Shown here one piece after another: positions 23,232 through 31,764 of a stretch of DNA of 64,000 bases. Every line of letters begins with the position of its first letter. Positions within the stretch are counted from its first letter, which is position 1. A model generated the notes under the pieces. It had not been told where the DNA came from. It did not search any database and was given only the letters and a program-made list of their open reading frames with translations. A program made the translations under genes and the position numbers. The stretch lies in the NCBI RefSeq assembly GCF_017299535.1, contig NZ_CP071238.1, forward strand, positions 1,674,001-1,738,000, in the 5' to 3' direction. The stretch is from Serratia marcescens subsp. marcescens ATCC 13880 (GTDB taxonomy: Bacteria > Pseudomonadota > Gammaproteobacteria > Enterobacterales > Enterobacteriaceae).

Positions 23232-24257
23232 ATGATGACGCACCTGACGACGCTGAAGACGTTGCCGCTGCTGGATCTTTCGCAGCTTGACGGCGATGCG
23301 CGCCAGCGGCGCGCCTTTCTCGACGATTTGCGCGCGGCGGCCCGCGACGTCGGTTTTTTCTATCTGCGCGGGCACGGCGTAGGCGGCGCGTTGAATGCGC
23401 GACTGCAGCACGCCGCGCGGCAATTTTTCGCCCTGCCGGAAGCCGACAAACTGGCGGTGCAGATGGTGCATTCGCCGCACTTTCGCGGTTACAACCGGGC
23501 GGCGGCGGAGCTCACGCGCGGGCAGCCTGACTGGCGCGAACAGTTCGATATCGGCGCCGAACGCCCGGCGCTGACGCTGGCTGATGACACGCCGCGCTGG
23601 GCGCGTCTGCAGGGGCCAAATCAGTGGCCGGCGGCGCTGCCGGCGCTGAAACCGCTGCTGCTGGAGTGGCAACAGGCGATGACCGCCATGTCGCTGCGAC
23701 TGCTGCGCGCTTTCGCTTTGGCGCTGTCGCTGCCGGAGCAGGCGTTCGATCGCTTGTACGGCGAGAAGCCCAACGAGCACATCAAACTGATCCGCTATCC
23801 GGGGCGGGACGCCACCGGCAGCGCACAGGGCGTCGGCGCGCACAAGGACTCCGGGTTTCTCAGCTTCCTGCTGCAGGACGCGCAAAAAGGGCTGCAGGTG
23901 GAGGTGAGCGAAGGGCGGTGGATCGACGCCCAACCGCGTGAAGACACTTTCGTGGTGAACATCGGCGAGCTGCTGGAACTGGCGACCAACGGCTATCTGC
24001 GCGCCACGGTGCACCGGGTGGAAACGCCGCCGGCGGGGCGCGACAGGCTGTCGATCGCGTTCTTCCTCGGCGCACGGCTGGACGCGGTGGTGCCGCTGTA
24101 TCAATTGCCGCCGCAGTTGGCGGCGCAGGCGCGCGGCCCGGCCAGCGATCCGCTCAACCCGCTGCTGCGCGACGTGGGGTATAACTACCTGAAAGGCCGC
24201 ATCCGCTCCCATCCCGATGTGGCGCACCGTTTTTATCAGGACGTCATCGGCGTCTGA
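23232..24257 (+). CDS. 2-oxoglutarate/Fe(II) oxygenase, isopenicillin N synthase-like family
   Basis: A 341-aa protein with an N-terminal DIOX_N domain (L-P-L-L-D-L-S-Q-L) and a double-stranded beta-helix core. The iron triad is visible: His204 and Asp206 in G-A-H-K-D, His261 in A-T-V-H-R-V. The 2OG-binding R-L-S is at 272-274. The ATG at 23232 follows GAGGA. It stands alone between the HAD gene and the convergent transsulfuration genes. The reaction is an oxidation coupled to 2OG decarboxylation; the substrate is unknown. Confidence 0.88.
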   Translation: MMTHLTTLKTLPLLDLSQLDGDARQRRAFLDDLRAAARDVGFFYLRGHGVGGALNARLQHAARQFFALPEADKLAVQMVHSPHFRGYNRAAAELTRGQPDWREQFDIGAERPALTLADDTPRWARLQGPNQWPAALPALKPLLLEWQQAMTAMSLRLLRAFALALSLPEQAFDRLYGEKPNEHIKLIRYPGRDATGSAQGVGAHKDSGFLSFLLQDAQKGLQVEVSEGRWIDAQPREDTFVVNIGELLELATNGYLRATVHRVETPPAGRDRLSIAFFLGARLDAVVPLYQLPPQLAAQARGPASDPLNPLLRDVGYNYLKGRIRSHPDVAHRFYQDVIGV

Positions 24258-24268
24258 ACGCCGGGCGT

Positions 24269-24294
24269 AAAAAAGCCCGGCGCGTCGGCCGGGC
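24269..24294 (-). terminator. Terminator of the transsulfuration genes
   Basis: On the minus strand a 7-bp GC stem (24288-24294 with 24275-24281) with a six-base loop is followed by six T. It lies 23 bp after the stop of the cystathionine gamma-lyase gene. Confidence 0.88.
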
Positions 24295-24316
24295 TGATCG
24301 TGCGCTGATGCGGCGA

Positions 24317-25462
24317 TTATTCCGCCAGCGCCTGCTGCAGATCGGCGATCAGATCTTCCACATCCTCTATCCCTACCGACAGGCGCACCAGCTGCGGCGT
24401 GATGCCGGTTGCCAGGCGCTGTTCCAGCGGAATGGAGGCGTGCGTCATGCTGAACGGCTGGCTGATCAGGCTTTCCACGCCGCCCAGGCTTTCCGCCAGG
24501 GTGAACAGGCGCGAACGCTGGATGACCCGGCGCGCATAGGCGTCGTCGCCTTTCAACCGTACCGAGATCATACCGCCGAAGCGCGTCATCTGGCGTGCCG
24601 CCAGCGCATGCTGCGGATGGCTCGGCAGGCCGGGGTAGTAGACGTTTTCCACCTGCGGCTGGCTCTCCAGCCACTGGGCGATGCGCAGCGCGCTGTCGCT
24701 GTGGCGCTGCATGCGCAGGGCCAGAGTGCGAATGCCGCGCAGCGTCAGGAAGCTGCTGAACGGATCGAGAATGCCGCCGACCGCGTTTTGCAGGAAACCG
24801 AGCTGTTCCGCCAGCGCCGGGTTATCCCCCACTGCCGCGACGCCGGCCACCACATCGGAGTGGCCGTTAAGGTATTTGGTGGCGGAGTGCACCACCACGT
24901 CAAAACCCAGTTCCAGGGGACGTTGCAGATACGGCGAGGCGAAGGTGTTGTCCGCCACGCTGATGAGCTGATGCTTTTTGGCGATCGCGGCGATGGCGCT
25001 CAGATCCGCCAGCTTGAGCAGCGGGTTGGTCGGCGTTTCGACCCAGATCATTTTGGTATCCGGCTCGATCGCCTGTTCCAGCCCGGCGAGATCCGCCGGC
25101 GCCACGTAGGTGACGCGCAGGCCGGCGGTGCGGCTGCGCACTTTTTCCAGCAGGCGATAGGTGCCGCCGTACAGGTCGTCCACCGCGATCAGGTGGCTGT
25201 CTTTATCGAGCAGCTCCAGCACCGTGGAGCAGGCCGCCAGGCCGGAGGCGAAGGCGTAGCCGCGGCTGCCGCCTTCCAGTTCGGCGATGGCGCTTTCCAG
25301 CGCGGTGCGCGTCGGGTTGGCGCTGCGGGAATATTCATAGCCGGTATGTTCGCCCGGCGCCGGTTGGGCGTAGGTGGAGGTGGCGTAAATCGCCGGCATC
25401 ACTGCGCCGGTCGCGTCCGGGGTGTAACCGGCGTGAACGGTCAACGTATCAAACTTGGCCAT
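24317..25462 (-). CDS. Cystathionine gamma-lyase-like PLP enzyme
   Basis: A 381-aa Cys/Met-metabolism PLP enzyme. Y-E-Y-S-R-S-A-N-P-T near residue 42, the PLP lysine Lys196 in H-S-A-T-K-Y-L-N-G-H-S-D, and S-L-G-G-V-E-S-L near residue 330 are present. On sequence alone it could be cystathionine gamma-synthase, but it follows cystathionine beta-synthase by only 12 bp, so gamma-lyase (cystathionine to cysteine, 2-oxobutyrate and ammonia) is the better call. It is the second gene of a reverse transsulfuration operon. Confidence 0.85.
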   Translation of the reverse strand: MAKFDTLTVHAGYTPDATGAVMPAIYATSTYAQPAPGEHTGYEYSRSANPTRTALESAIAELEGGSRGYAFASGLAACSTVLELLDKDSHLIAVDDLYGGTYRLLEKVRSRTAGLRVTYVAPADLAGLEQAIEPDTKMIWVETPTNPLLKLADLSAIAAIAKKHQLISVADNTFASPYLQRPLELGFDVVVHSATKYLNGHSDVVAGVAAVGDNPALAEQLGFLQNAVGGILDPFSSFLTLRGIRTLALRMQRHSDSALRIAQWLESQPQVENVYYPGLPSHPQHALAARQMTRFGGMISVRLKGDDAYARRVIQRSRLFTLAESLGGVESLISQPFSMTHASIPLEQRLATGITPQLVRLSVGIEDVEDLIADLQQALAE

Positions 25463-25474
25463 AATGGGTCCTTA

Positions 25475-26842
25475 TTAACGTAATTTTTGGCGCCAGGCGT
25501 TAAGCACGTCTGTGCGGGTAATCAGGCCGAGGAAGCGCTCGCCGTCGAGCACCACCGCGACGTGGCCATGGTTGAAGGTGGCCTGTAATTCCTCGTAGCC
25601 GGCTTCCTTTTGCAGCGTATGGACCTGTTTGGTCATCGCGCTGCCGGCCGTCAGGCTGAAGTGGGTGGCATCGGCCTGGACGGCGTTCAGCAGATCCCAC
25701 TCATCGATCAGACCGACCACCCGATCGCCTTCCAGCACCGGCAGCTGAGAGATGTCGTACAGCCGCATGCGGGCGTGTACGATCGCCAACGTATCGTCCG
25801 GCGCGGCGGAAACGGCGGCGCCTTCGTCGTGGCGGTAGGCGATCAGATCGCGCAGATCGCCGTGCTGCGGTTTGCTCAGCAGACCCTGTTCCAGCATCCA
25901 GTGGTCGTTATACATTTTAGACAGGTATTTGTTGCCGCTGTCGCAGACGAAGGTCACCACCCGCTTGGGTTCGGTTTGCGCGCGGCAATAACGCAATGCG
26001 GCGGCCAGCAGGGTGCCGGTGGAGGAGCCCGCCAGCACGCCTTCCTTGCGCAGCAGCTCGCGCGCGGTGGTGAAGGCTTCGGCGTCGCCGATGCGGTAAG
26101 CATTGCGGACCTGGTCAAAGTCGCTGAGCGGCGGGACGAAGTCTTCGCCGATGCCTTCCACCAGCCAACTGCCCGCTTCGCCGATGTGGCCGTTGTCGAG
26201 ATAGTCCGCCAGGATAGAGCCGGCAGGGTCGGCCAGCACGAATTCCGTCTGCGGCGAAACCTCGGCGAAATAGTGGCTCAGCCCGCCCAGCGTGCCGCCG
26301 GAGCCGACGCCGACCACGATGGCGTCCACGTCATGCTCCATTTGCCGCCACAGTTCGGGCGCGGTGGTGGTGGTATGGGCCGCCGGGTTGGCCGGGTTGT
26401 TGAACTGATCGATATAAAAGGCACCGGGGATCTCCCCGGCCAGGCGTTTAGCGTAATCCTGATAGTAAGCCGGGTGCCCTTTGCCGACGTCCGAGCGGGT
26501 CAGCAGCACTTCCACGCCCAGCGCGCGCAGGTGGAAGATCTTCTCGCGGCTCATCTTGTCCGGCACCACCAACAGCAGCTTATAGCCTTTCAGCGCCGCC
26601 ACCAGCGCCAACCCCAGGCCGGTATTGCCGGCGGTGGCTTCGATGATAGTGCCGCCCGGCTGCAGTTTGCCGTCGCGCTCGGCCTGTTCGATCATCGACA
26701 GCGCCACGCGGTCTTTGATCGAACCGCCGGGGTTTTGGTTCTCCAGCTTGACGAACAGCCGGCATGGGCCGGTATCGAACTGGGTCAGTTCCAGCATCGG
26801 GGTATTGCCAATCATCTCGATGACGGAATGGGGGATCGCCAT
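25475..26842 (-). CDS. Cystathionine beta-synthase with C-terminal CBS domain pair
   Basis: A 455-aa protein. The N-terminal fold-type II PLP domain has P-G-G-S-I-K-D-R with PLP lysine Lys43, the A-T-A-G-N-T-G phosphate/substrate loop near 69-75, and G-V-G-S-G-G-T near 185. Two CBS (Bateman) domains follow from about residue 335 to the end. It condenses serine with homocysteine to make cystathionine. There is no N-terminal heme-binding extension. E. coli lacks this enzyme. It is first in a two-gene operon with gamma-lyase. Confidence 0.9.
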   Translation of the reverse strand: MAIPHSVIEMIGNTPMLELTQFDTGPCRLFVKLENQNPGGSIKDRVALSMIEQAERDGKLQPGGTIIEATAGNTGLGLALVAALKGYKLLLVVPDKMSREKIFHLRALGVEVLLTRSDVGKGHPAYYQDYAKRLAGEIPGAFYIDQFNNPANPAAHTTTTAPELWRQMEHDVDAIVVGVGSGGTLGGLSHYFAEVSPQTEFVLADPAGSILADYLDNGHIGEAGSWLVEGIGEDFVPPLSDFDQVRNAYRIGDAEAFTTARELLRKEGVLAGSSTGTLLAAALRYCRAQTEPKRVVTFVCDSGNKYLSKMYNDHWMLEQGLLSKPQHGDLRDLIAYRHDEGAAVSAAPDDTLAIVHARMRLYDISQLPVLEGDRVVGLIDEWDLLNAVQADATHFSLTAGSAMTKQVHTLQKEAGYEELQATFNHGHVAVVLDGERFLGLITRTDVLNAWRQKLR

Positions 26843-27309
26843 GACTCATCTCCAGGATTATTCGGTATAAAAGTCTTTGTGCGGATGATAGCGCTGAGGA
26901 TAAGCGCTTTAAAAAGAACAAATAACGGTTCTATATGCCATTATGGAATATATTAATCTTTTTTAGACGTATGGATGCGCAGATGTTTAGCGGTGCAGAT
27001 GCTTGGCCGTGTAGCCGTGGGCGGATGCAAAAATGCGCGTCGCGATGCTTTTTTGAACGATAAGCGGGGGGCTGCGTACAGTTATGTAAAAATGCTGAAA
27101 ATTCATGCTAAACCCTGCAAAAATAAGATAAATCACATAAACTCACAGCAAGGGCATTTTCGGTGCGTTGTGTTACCCGCTACGGGCGCCGCAAGGGGTT
27201 GCGGCCGGCACGCGCGCACCGGGCCACTCTCGCTGGTTGGCTTAAAACGTGAACATGTTTGAAAGTTAACGCTATTTCAATGGTTTTGAATGGACACTCT
27301 GGCGACGTC
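26843..27309. other. Intergenic region between the cystathionine beta-synthase gene and dacC
   Basis: This 467-bp divergent region must hold promoters for both flanking genes. I see no RNA gene or credible coding sequence. The only strong element is a 19-bp palindrome at 26933-26951, reported separately. Two AGCGCT hexamers (26890-26895 and 26903-26908) lie closer to the beta-synthase gene. Confidence 0.6.
26933..26951. promoter_or_regulatory. Palindromic candidate operator upstream of the cystathionine beta-synthase gene
   Basis: ATATGCCATTATGGAATAT is an inverted repeat with 9-bp arms, one mismatch and a single central base. It starts about 90 bp upstream of the beta-synthase ATG. Its size and AT-rich flanks fit an operator for a dimeric regulator such as an Lrp-family or LysR protein. 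The regulator is not identifiable from this window. Confidence 0.45.
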
Positions 27310-28515
27310 ATGATGAAAAAAAACTTATCCACTTCCCTGAAAAAACTGACCTTCAGCGTAGGCATCCTGTTGCTGGCCGCCCCGGCCGTGCACGCGGCTG
27401 AGCCGCCGGCGCCGCCGCAGGTAGACGCCAAGGCCTTCATTCTGATGGACTACAACAGCGGCAAGGTGCTGACCGAAGGCAATGCCGACACCCGTCTCGA
27501 TCCCGCCAGCCTGACCAAGATCATGTCCAGCTACGTGATCGGCCAGGCGATCAAGGCCGGCAAGATCAAGCCGGAAGACATGGTCACCGTCGGCAAAGAC
27601 GCCTGGGCGCCGGGTAACCCGGCGCTGCGCGGTTCTTCGCTGATGTTTATCAAGCCCGGCGATCAGGTGCCGGTGCTGGAACTGAATAAAGGCATCGTGA
27701 TCCAGTCTGGCAACGACGCCAGCATCGCGCTGGCGGACTACGTGGCGGGCAGCCAGGATTCGTTCGTCGGCCTGATGAACAACTACGCCAAATCTCTGGG
27801 GCTGCAGAATACCCACTTTCTGACGGTGCATGGTCTGGATGCGGAAGGGCAGTACAGCACCGCGCGCGACATGGCGCTGTTGAGTCAGGCGCTGATCCGC
27901 GACGTGCCGGACGAATACGCGCTGCATAAAGAGAAAGAGTTCACCTTCAACAAGATCCGCCAGATTAACCGCAACCGTCTGCTATGGAGCAGCAACCTGA
28001 ACGTCGACGGCATCAAGACCGGCTACACCAGCGGCGCCGGTCACAACCTGGTGGCGTCCGCCACCGACGGCCCGATGCGTCTGATCTCGGTGGTGCTGGG
28101 CGCGCCGAGCGATCGCGTGCGCTTTAGCGAAAGCGAGAAGCTGTTGACCTGGGGCTTCCGCTTCTATGAAACCGCGACGCCGATCAAGGCCGATAAACCG
28201 TTCGTCACCCAGAAAGTGTGGTTCGGCGACGTCAGCGAAGTGCCGCTCGGCGTGGCGAAAGACGCCTCGGTCACCATTCCGAAAGGGCAGATGAAAAACC
28301 TGAAGGCCAGCTACAAGCTGACCCAACCGACGCTGGAAGCGCCGCTGGCGAAAAACCAGGTGGTCGGCACCATCGATTTCCAACTGGACGGCAAGACCAT
28401 CGAGCAGCACCCGCTGGTGGCGATGCAAGAGGTGAAAGAGGGCAACTTCTTCAGCCGCATCTGGGATATGGTGATGATGAAGCTGAGCCAGTGGTTCGGC
28501 GGGATCTTCGGCTGA
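27310..28515 (+). CDS. dacC: D-alanyl-D-alanine carboxypeptidase (PBP6)
   Basis: A 401-aa class C low-mass penicillin-binding protein. The signal peptide ends near V-H-A-A. The catalytic motifs are S-L-T-K (Ser67, Lys70), S-G-N at 133-135 and K-T-G at 236-238. The C-terminal amphipathic helix ([16 protein letters not shown]) anchors it to the outer face of the inner membrane. It trims the fifth D-Ala of peptidoglycan. The ATG at 27310 or 27313 is the likely start; the Shine-Dalgarno is weak and the frame is open to a TTG at 27259. Synteny with yliI-gstB supports DacC over DacA. Confidence 0.93.
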   Translation: MMKKNLSTSLKKLTFSVGILLLAAPAVHAAEPPAPPQVDAKAFILMDYNSGKVLTEGNADTRLDPASLTKIMSSYVIGQAIKAGKIKPEDMVTVGKDAWAPGNPALRGSSLMFIKPGDQVPVLELNKGIVIQSGNDASIALADYVAGSQDSFVGLMNNYAKSLGLQNTHFLTVHGLDAEGQYSTARDMALLSQALIRDVPDEYALHKEKEFTFNKIRQINRNRLLWSSNLNVDGIKTGYTSGAGHNLVASATDGPMRLISVVLGAPSDRVRFSESEKLLTWGFRFYETATPIKADKPFVTQKVWFGDVSEVPLGVAKDASVTIPKGQMKNLKASYKLTQPTLEAPLAKNQVVGTIDFQLDGKTIEQHPLVAMQEVKEGNFFSRIWDMVMMKLSQWFGGIFG

Positions 28516-28555
28516 ATGCTCTGACACCGCTGCCGCATCGTCGCGTGCGGCTCCT

Positions 28556-28588
28556 GAAAAAGCCGCAACCTTCCGTTGCGGCTTTTTC
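28556..28588. terminator. Bidirectional terminator between dacC and the fimbrial locus
   Basis: A 9-bp GC-rich stem (28561-28569 with 28575-28583) is flanked by A4-5 on the left and T5 on the right. It therefore serves dacC on the plus strand and the minor pilin gene on the minus strand. Confidence 0.92.
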
Positions 28589-28609
28589 ATTTTCAGCATC
28601 CGTGGCGTT

Positions 28610-29107
28610 TCAGAAATAGTCCACCAGCATGGTGGCTCCGCTGGAGAAGTCACCTTCCGCCAGGGTGACGGCGCTGTTTTTCACCGGCACCGCATCAAGC
28701 GTCGGCAGATTGGTATAGTCGATGTTCAGCGGCGTATTGATGGCGAAAGCCTTGCCGTTGGCCAGCAGTTTGATGCCCAGCCCATTGACGCTGCTGTTCA
28801 ACACGCTGCTGTCAAAGGCCGCCGCGCTGCCCATGATCTTCATTTTCAACTGGCGGCTGTTATCCAGAAACTCACACTTGATGCTGTAATCGATGCGTTG
28901 CATATAGCGATTGCCGTCGATACGTTTGATGCCGACCTTGCCGAAGTCGATATCGATGGTGCGCCCGTCGTTGATCACGCAAGGCGGAGGCGCCACCACG
29001 GTGGCGGTGATACTGACCTTGGTGCCCTGGTCGGCGGCCTGGGGGGCGGCGCTGATCACACCCAGCGTAAACAGCAGAGCGCAGCGCGTTTTCCTCATCA
29101 TGTTCAT
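28610..29107 (-). CDS. Minor fimbrial subunit
   Basis: A 165-aa protein with a signal peptide ending near A-P-Q-A-A. The pilin fold is indicated by a Cys pair (P-P-P-C-V-I-N and I-K-C-E-F), the strand D-I-D-F-G-K-V-G, and a C-terminal beta-strand ending in the penultimate-Tyr pattern M-L-V-D-Y-F used for chaperone and usher donor-strand exchange. It is probably a tip or adaptor subunit of the FimF/FimG/MrpG kind. It lies 13 bp downstream of the adhesin gene on the same strand, away from the main pilus operon. Confidence 0.85.
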   Translation of the reverse strand: MNMMRKTRCALLFTLGVISAAPQAADQGTKVSITATVVAPPPCVINDGRTIDIDFGKVGIKRIDGNRYMQRIDYSIKCEFLDNSRQLKMKIMGSAAAFDSSVLNSSVNGLGIKLLANGKAFAINTPLNIDYTNLPTLDAVPVKNSAVTLAEGDFSSGATMLVDYF

Positions 29108-29120
29108 TCGGGTTCCCGTC

Positions 29121-30092
29121 TCAAGGTGCGCTGAAGATCAGCGTGGCCGAGCCTGACATCGGACCGGTGGCGATACTGGTGTAAGGCACATTGTTCTTCA
29201 CTGGCACAAAGGTGACGGTGTCGTTGCCCAGCCCGTTGACGATGCGCGTTCTGAACGTATTGTTGGGTTTCACCACCGCGCCATTGTGCACCATGGCTAC
29301 GCCGACATTAGGATTGGAGGTCTTGATGAAATCGCTGGAAAAGCCGCTGGCATCGCTGACCATGCGAACCAAAATGTCTTGTGTCGCGCTCTGATCGTCA
29401 CACCGGTAGCTGAGCGCCTTGTCCTGTTTGAGTTGGGCGTCGCTGGCGCTCTGCGTGAGGAAGTCCTGGCGGATCTGCCCAAAGTCGACGTTAATCTGCT
29501 GGCCGTTGTTGATAGTGCAACTGGTGGTGACGAAGTAGGCGTCGTTGTCGGCGATCAGGCGCCACCGGTAAGGCCCACACTTTGGGCAACCTGACTGGTC
29601 ATTTTTTTGTTCAAAGTTGATTTGGCCGATGACGTCGCCCTTGTTCACCTTGATATCCTGCGTCGGCGAACGGTTGAGCACGATGTAAACCCTGATGGAA
29701 ATGCTGGCACTGTTTAGGCCGGTAATCGTCATCACCTGGATACCTGATTGGATCGGGGATAAGTAGTCGGTGCCGTTGATTGTCATGCCGTTGGCAAGCG
29801 TACCGAAAATGGCGGTGTTCATCGTCAACGCCGGGCTGCCGGTGAGTAAAATATCTTTCCAGCTGGCGACGTCGTTTTTACAGGTCACCTGGCTGACGTT
29901 GACGATTTCATTTTTCCCGATGGACAATTCAGGGCCTATCTTTACCCTGACGTCGACCGGCGTCATTGACCCCCCCTGACCAATGCTCCCGCCGTCGGAG
30001 GTTTTACAGGTAAATGCATTGGCGTTACCAATGAGTACGAAAAAAGATAATGCCAGGCAGTGTTGTAAAAATAGGATGGTTGTTTTTCTCAC
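29121..30092 (-). CDS. FimH-like two-domain fimbrial tip adhesin
   Basis: About 323 aa. After a signal peptide ending G-N-A-N-A, the mature protein starts F-T-C-K-T-S-D-G-G, close to the F-A-C-K-T start of E. coli FimH. An N-terminal lectin-like domain (about 155 residues, one disulfide) is followed by a linker containing C-P-K-C and a pilin domain (C-T-I-N-N-G-Q-Q-I-N-V-D-F-G to S-A-T-L-I-F-S-A-P). The GTG at 30092 after CGGGA gives a clean signal peptide; ATGs at 30119 or 30137 would add an odd hydrophilic leader. The length and two-domain layout show it is the adhesin. Its receptor is unknown. Confidence 0.85.
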   Translation of the reverse strand: MRKTTILFLQHCLALSFFVLIGNANAFTCKTSDGGSIGQGGSMTPVDVRVKIGPELSIGKNEIVNVSQVTCKNDVASWKDILLTGSPALTMNTAIFGTLANGMTINGTDYLSPIQSGIQVMTITGLNSASISIRVYIVLNRSPTQDIKVNKGDVIGQINFEQKNDQSGCPKCGPYRWRLIADNDAYFVTTSCTINNGQQINVDFGQIRQDFLTQSASDAQLKQDKALSYRCDDQSATQDILVRMVSDASGFSSDFIKTSNPNVGVAMVHNGAVVKPNNTFRTRIVNGLGNDTVTFVPVKNNVPYTSIATGPMSGSATLIFSAP

Positions 30093-30170
30093 ATTAATAT
30101 CCCGATTATATAGTGTCATTTGGTTAGGTGCCGCCATGAAATAGGGCTAATTAGGCTGACTGTGCCGGCG

Positions 30171-30500
30171 TTATTCCGTTAAACGAGAATAAGGCGCATC
30201 TATTCCTGGTATTTCCTTGTTGCCAGCTGGCAGTAGGGCAGTGGGGTACCACCTCAACGAGTTGTTGATGGAGCCGTCTGTTACGAGCACTTCTTGTTTG
30301 GCGACGAGTTCCAACAGCAGTAGCCGGGCGCGGTAAACACCGACGTTGACGGCGTTGGCCAGTTGCCGGGTAGACAACCACAGATGCTGAGGTGGCAGTC
30401 CGGTGTCGGGACATTGACGGGGCGACTGCGCGAATAGTGTTTGCAGCAGATCGTGCTGCAATTGCCGTATTTCCTTTTGTTTTGGAGATAACGCTTCCAT
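30171..30500 (-). CDS. PapI/FaeA-like winged-helix fimbrial regulator
   Basis: A 109-aa protein. The core L-S-T-R-Q-L-A-N-A-V-N-V-G-V-Y-R-A-R-L-L-L-L-E-L matches the winged HTH of PapI/FaeA regulators (S-T-R-x-I-A-x-x-x-x-x-S-x-Y-x-A-R-x-x-L-x-x-L), followed by a short wing and S-L-R-W-Y-P. The ATG at 30500 follows AGAGGAAG. It is the promoter-proximal gene of the minus arm and divergent from the major pilin operon, exactly the papI/papBA geometry. PapI-type proteins act with Lrp and Dam methylation in phase variation. The match is by pattern, so it is moderately secure. Confidence 0.68.
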   Translation of the reverse strand: MEALSPKQKEIRQLQHDLLQTLFAQSPRQCPDTGLPPQHLWLSTRQLANAVNVGVYRARLLLLELVAKQEVLVTDGSINNSLRWYPTALLPAGNKEIPGIDAPYSRLTE

Positions 30501-31164
30501 AGCACTTCCTCTGTATTCCGATTGCTGTATTCCTAAGAAAAAACAAAGTTTCACTGCCTACCAATAACGAGGTAAATCGCGAATCAAGAAAAATCCTATC
30601 TATTTATCAGGATTGAAAAAAAGGGGTTTCCCACTCCGTTCTTACCTGTTTGCAGGCTGGGGGAGTGTCACGCAGAAACCTAAAGTTTTGGTTTATTATA
30701 TTCACAAAGAGCTGCTTTGCGATCTGATTAATTGTGAAACAGAGAAAAACAGGATATTGCACTATAAAAGTATTTTTTACGATCTATGAGCCTAAAAATA
30801 ACACTAAATTAACTTTAATTAGGAAATAAATTGCGAATGTTCGTCTTGATCAAAAAAAGACTTTTTTTGCTGGTGGGCATTTGCCAGAATATTAATCGCC
30901 AGACAAGAAGGGCGAGTTAGAAAGTATTGGTCTCTGCTTGTTGTGATTTCGTTTATTTTTATATGACGAGTTCATTAATGGGCGGGCCGCTGCAGACTTG
31001 CCATTATCGACGTGTTTATTGTCGGTATTTTTGGGTTTTGGCAGTTAACCAACCAGCAAGATGCTAAAGAATCAGGGCTGCGCATATATAAGCGCGAGCA
31101 GATTTCCTGTTGCTCTTTTTCTTGATTGGAATATGCATTTTTTCTTATAAGGAATATAGGTTCT
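30501..31164. promoter_or_regulatory. Divergent fimbrial control region with three GATC sites
   Basis: This 664-bp AT-rich region separates the PapI-like gene from the major pilin gene. GATC occurs at 30721-30724, 30781-30784 and 30848-30851 and nowhere else in the region. The middle site is C-GATC-T preceded by a T-run, like the Lrp-bound GATC boxes of pap. AT-rich tracts suit Lrp and H-NS binding. I find no inverted repeats of the fim-switch kind and no recombinase gene nearby. Exact promoters are not called. Confidence 0.55.
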
Positions 31165-31686
31165 ATGAAACTTAACAAAATCATGATGGCTGCAGTGATT
31201 GCATTTGGCGCAAGTTCTTTTGCACAGGCAGCCGATCAGGGACACGGTAAAGTGACCTTCACGGGTTCTATTATTGATGCGCCATGCTCTATTGCACCCG
31301 AGTCTATCGATCAGACCGTAGATCTGGGCCAGGTTTCTAACGTGGCGTTGAAAAACGGCGGCAAATCCAACCCGCGTCCGTTTGAAATCAAGCTGGAGCA
31401 GTGTGATACCACTACGCTGAAAACCGTTAAAACCACCTTCAGCGGCATTGCATCGTCAACCAACAAGGATCTGTTGGGTATCGCGGGGACCGCCAGCGGC
31501 GCCGGCGTAGCAATCACTTATGGCGGCCAGCCGATCAAACTGGGTCAGGCGACTGCGGCACAGACGCTGAATACTGGCAACAACAGCCTGAACTTCGCCG
31601 CTTACCTGCAGGGTGAAGGCGCTTCCGCAGCCATCGTTCCGGGCGATTTCACCGCCGTAGCCGACTTCACTCTGGCTTATCAGTAA
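31165..31686 (+). CDS. fimA: Major fimbrial subunit
   Basis: A 173-aa type 1-like pilin. The signal peptide M-K-L-N-K-I-M-M-A-A-V-I-A-F-G-A-S-S-F-A ends before Q-A-A-D-Q-G. The donor strand region (G-K-V-T-F-T-G-S-I-I-D-A-P-C-S-I), the second Cys in L-E-Q-C-D, and the C-terminal F-T-A-V-A-D-F-T-L-A-Y-Q with penultimate Tyr are canonical. It is the first gene of the plus-strand operon and is better codon-optimised than its neighbours, as expected of an abundant rod subunit. The symbol is by analogy. Confidence 0.92.
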   Translation: MKLNKIMMAAVIAFGASSFAQAADQGHGKVTFTGSIIDAPCSIAPESIDQTVDLGQVSNVALKNGGKSNPRPFEIKLEQCDTTTLKTVKTTFSGIASSTNKDLLGIAGTASGAGVAITYGGQPIKLGQATAAQTLNTGNNSLNFAAYLQGEGASAAIVPGDFTAVADFTLAYQ

Positions 31687-31764
31687 GTGAGACAGCAGGC
31701 TTAATCAACCAGGCATGGGGTACGCCGCATGCCTGGTGACTCTCTGTGTCAAAGGAATGTCGCG

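Noticed and set aside
23174..23290. A 38-codon frame (starting M-L-I-I-R-L-Y-G) overlapping the start of the oxygenase gene
   Set aside because: Possible leader peptide, but it has no run of a single regulatory amino acid, no attenuator follows and it runs 59 bp into the oxygenase gene. Not supported.
23181..24674. A 497-codon minus-strand frame across the 2OG oxygenase gene
   Set aside because: Antisense shadow: it crosses a terminator and two real genes and has no recognisable motif.
27259..27309. Longer dacC form beginning at TTG 27259
   Set aside because: It would put 17 polar residues before the signal peptide, and no family member has this.
30501..31164. A fim-type invertible promoter element
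   Set aside because: I found no matching short inverted repeats flanking a promoter and no FimB/FimE-like recombinase gene in the window.
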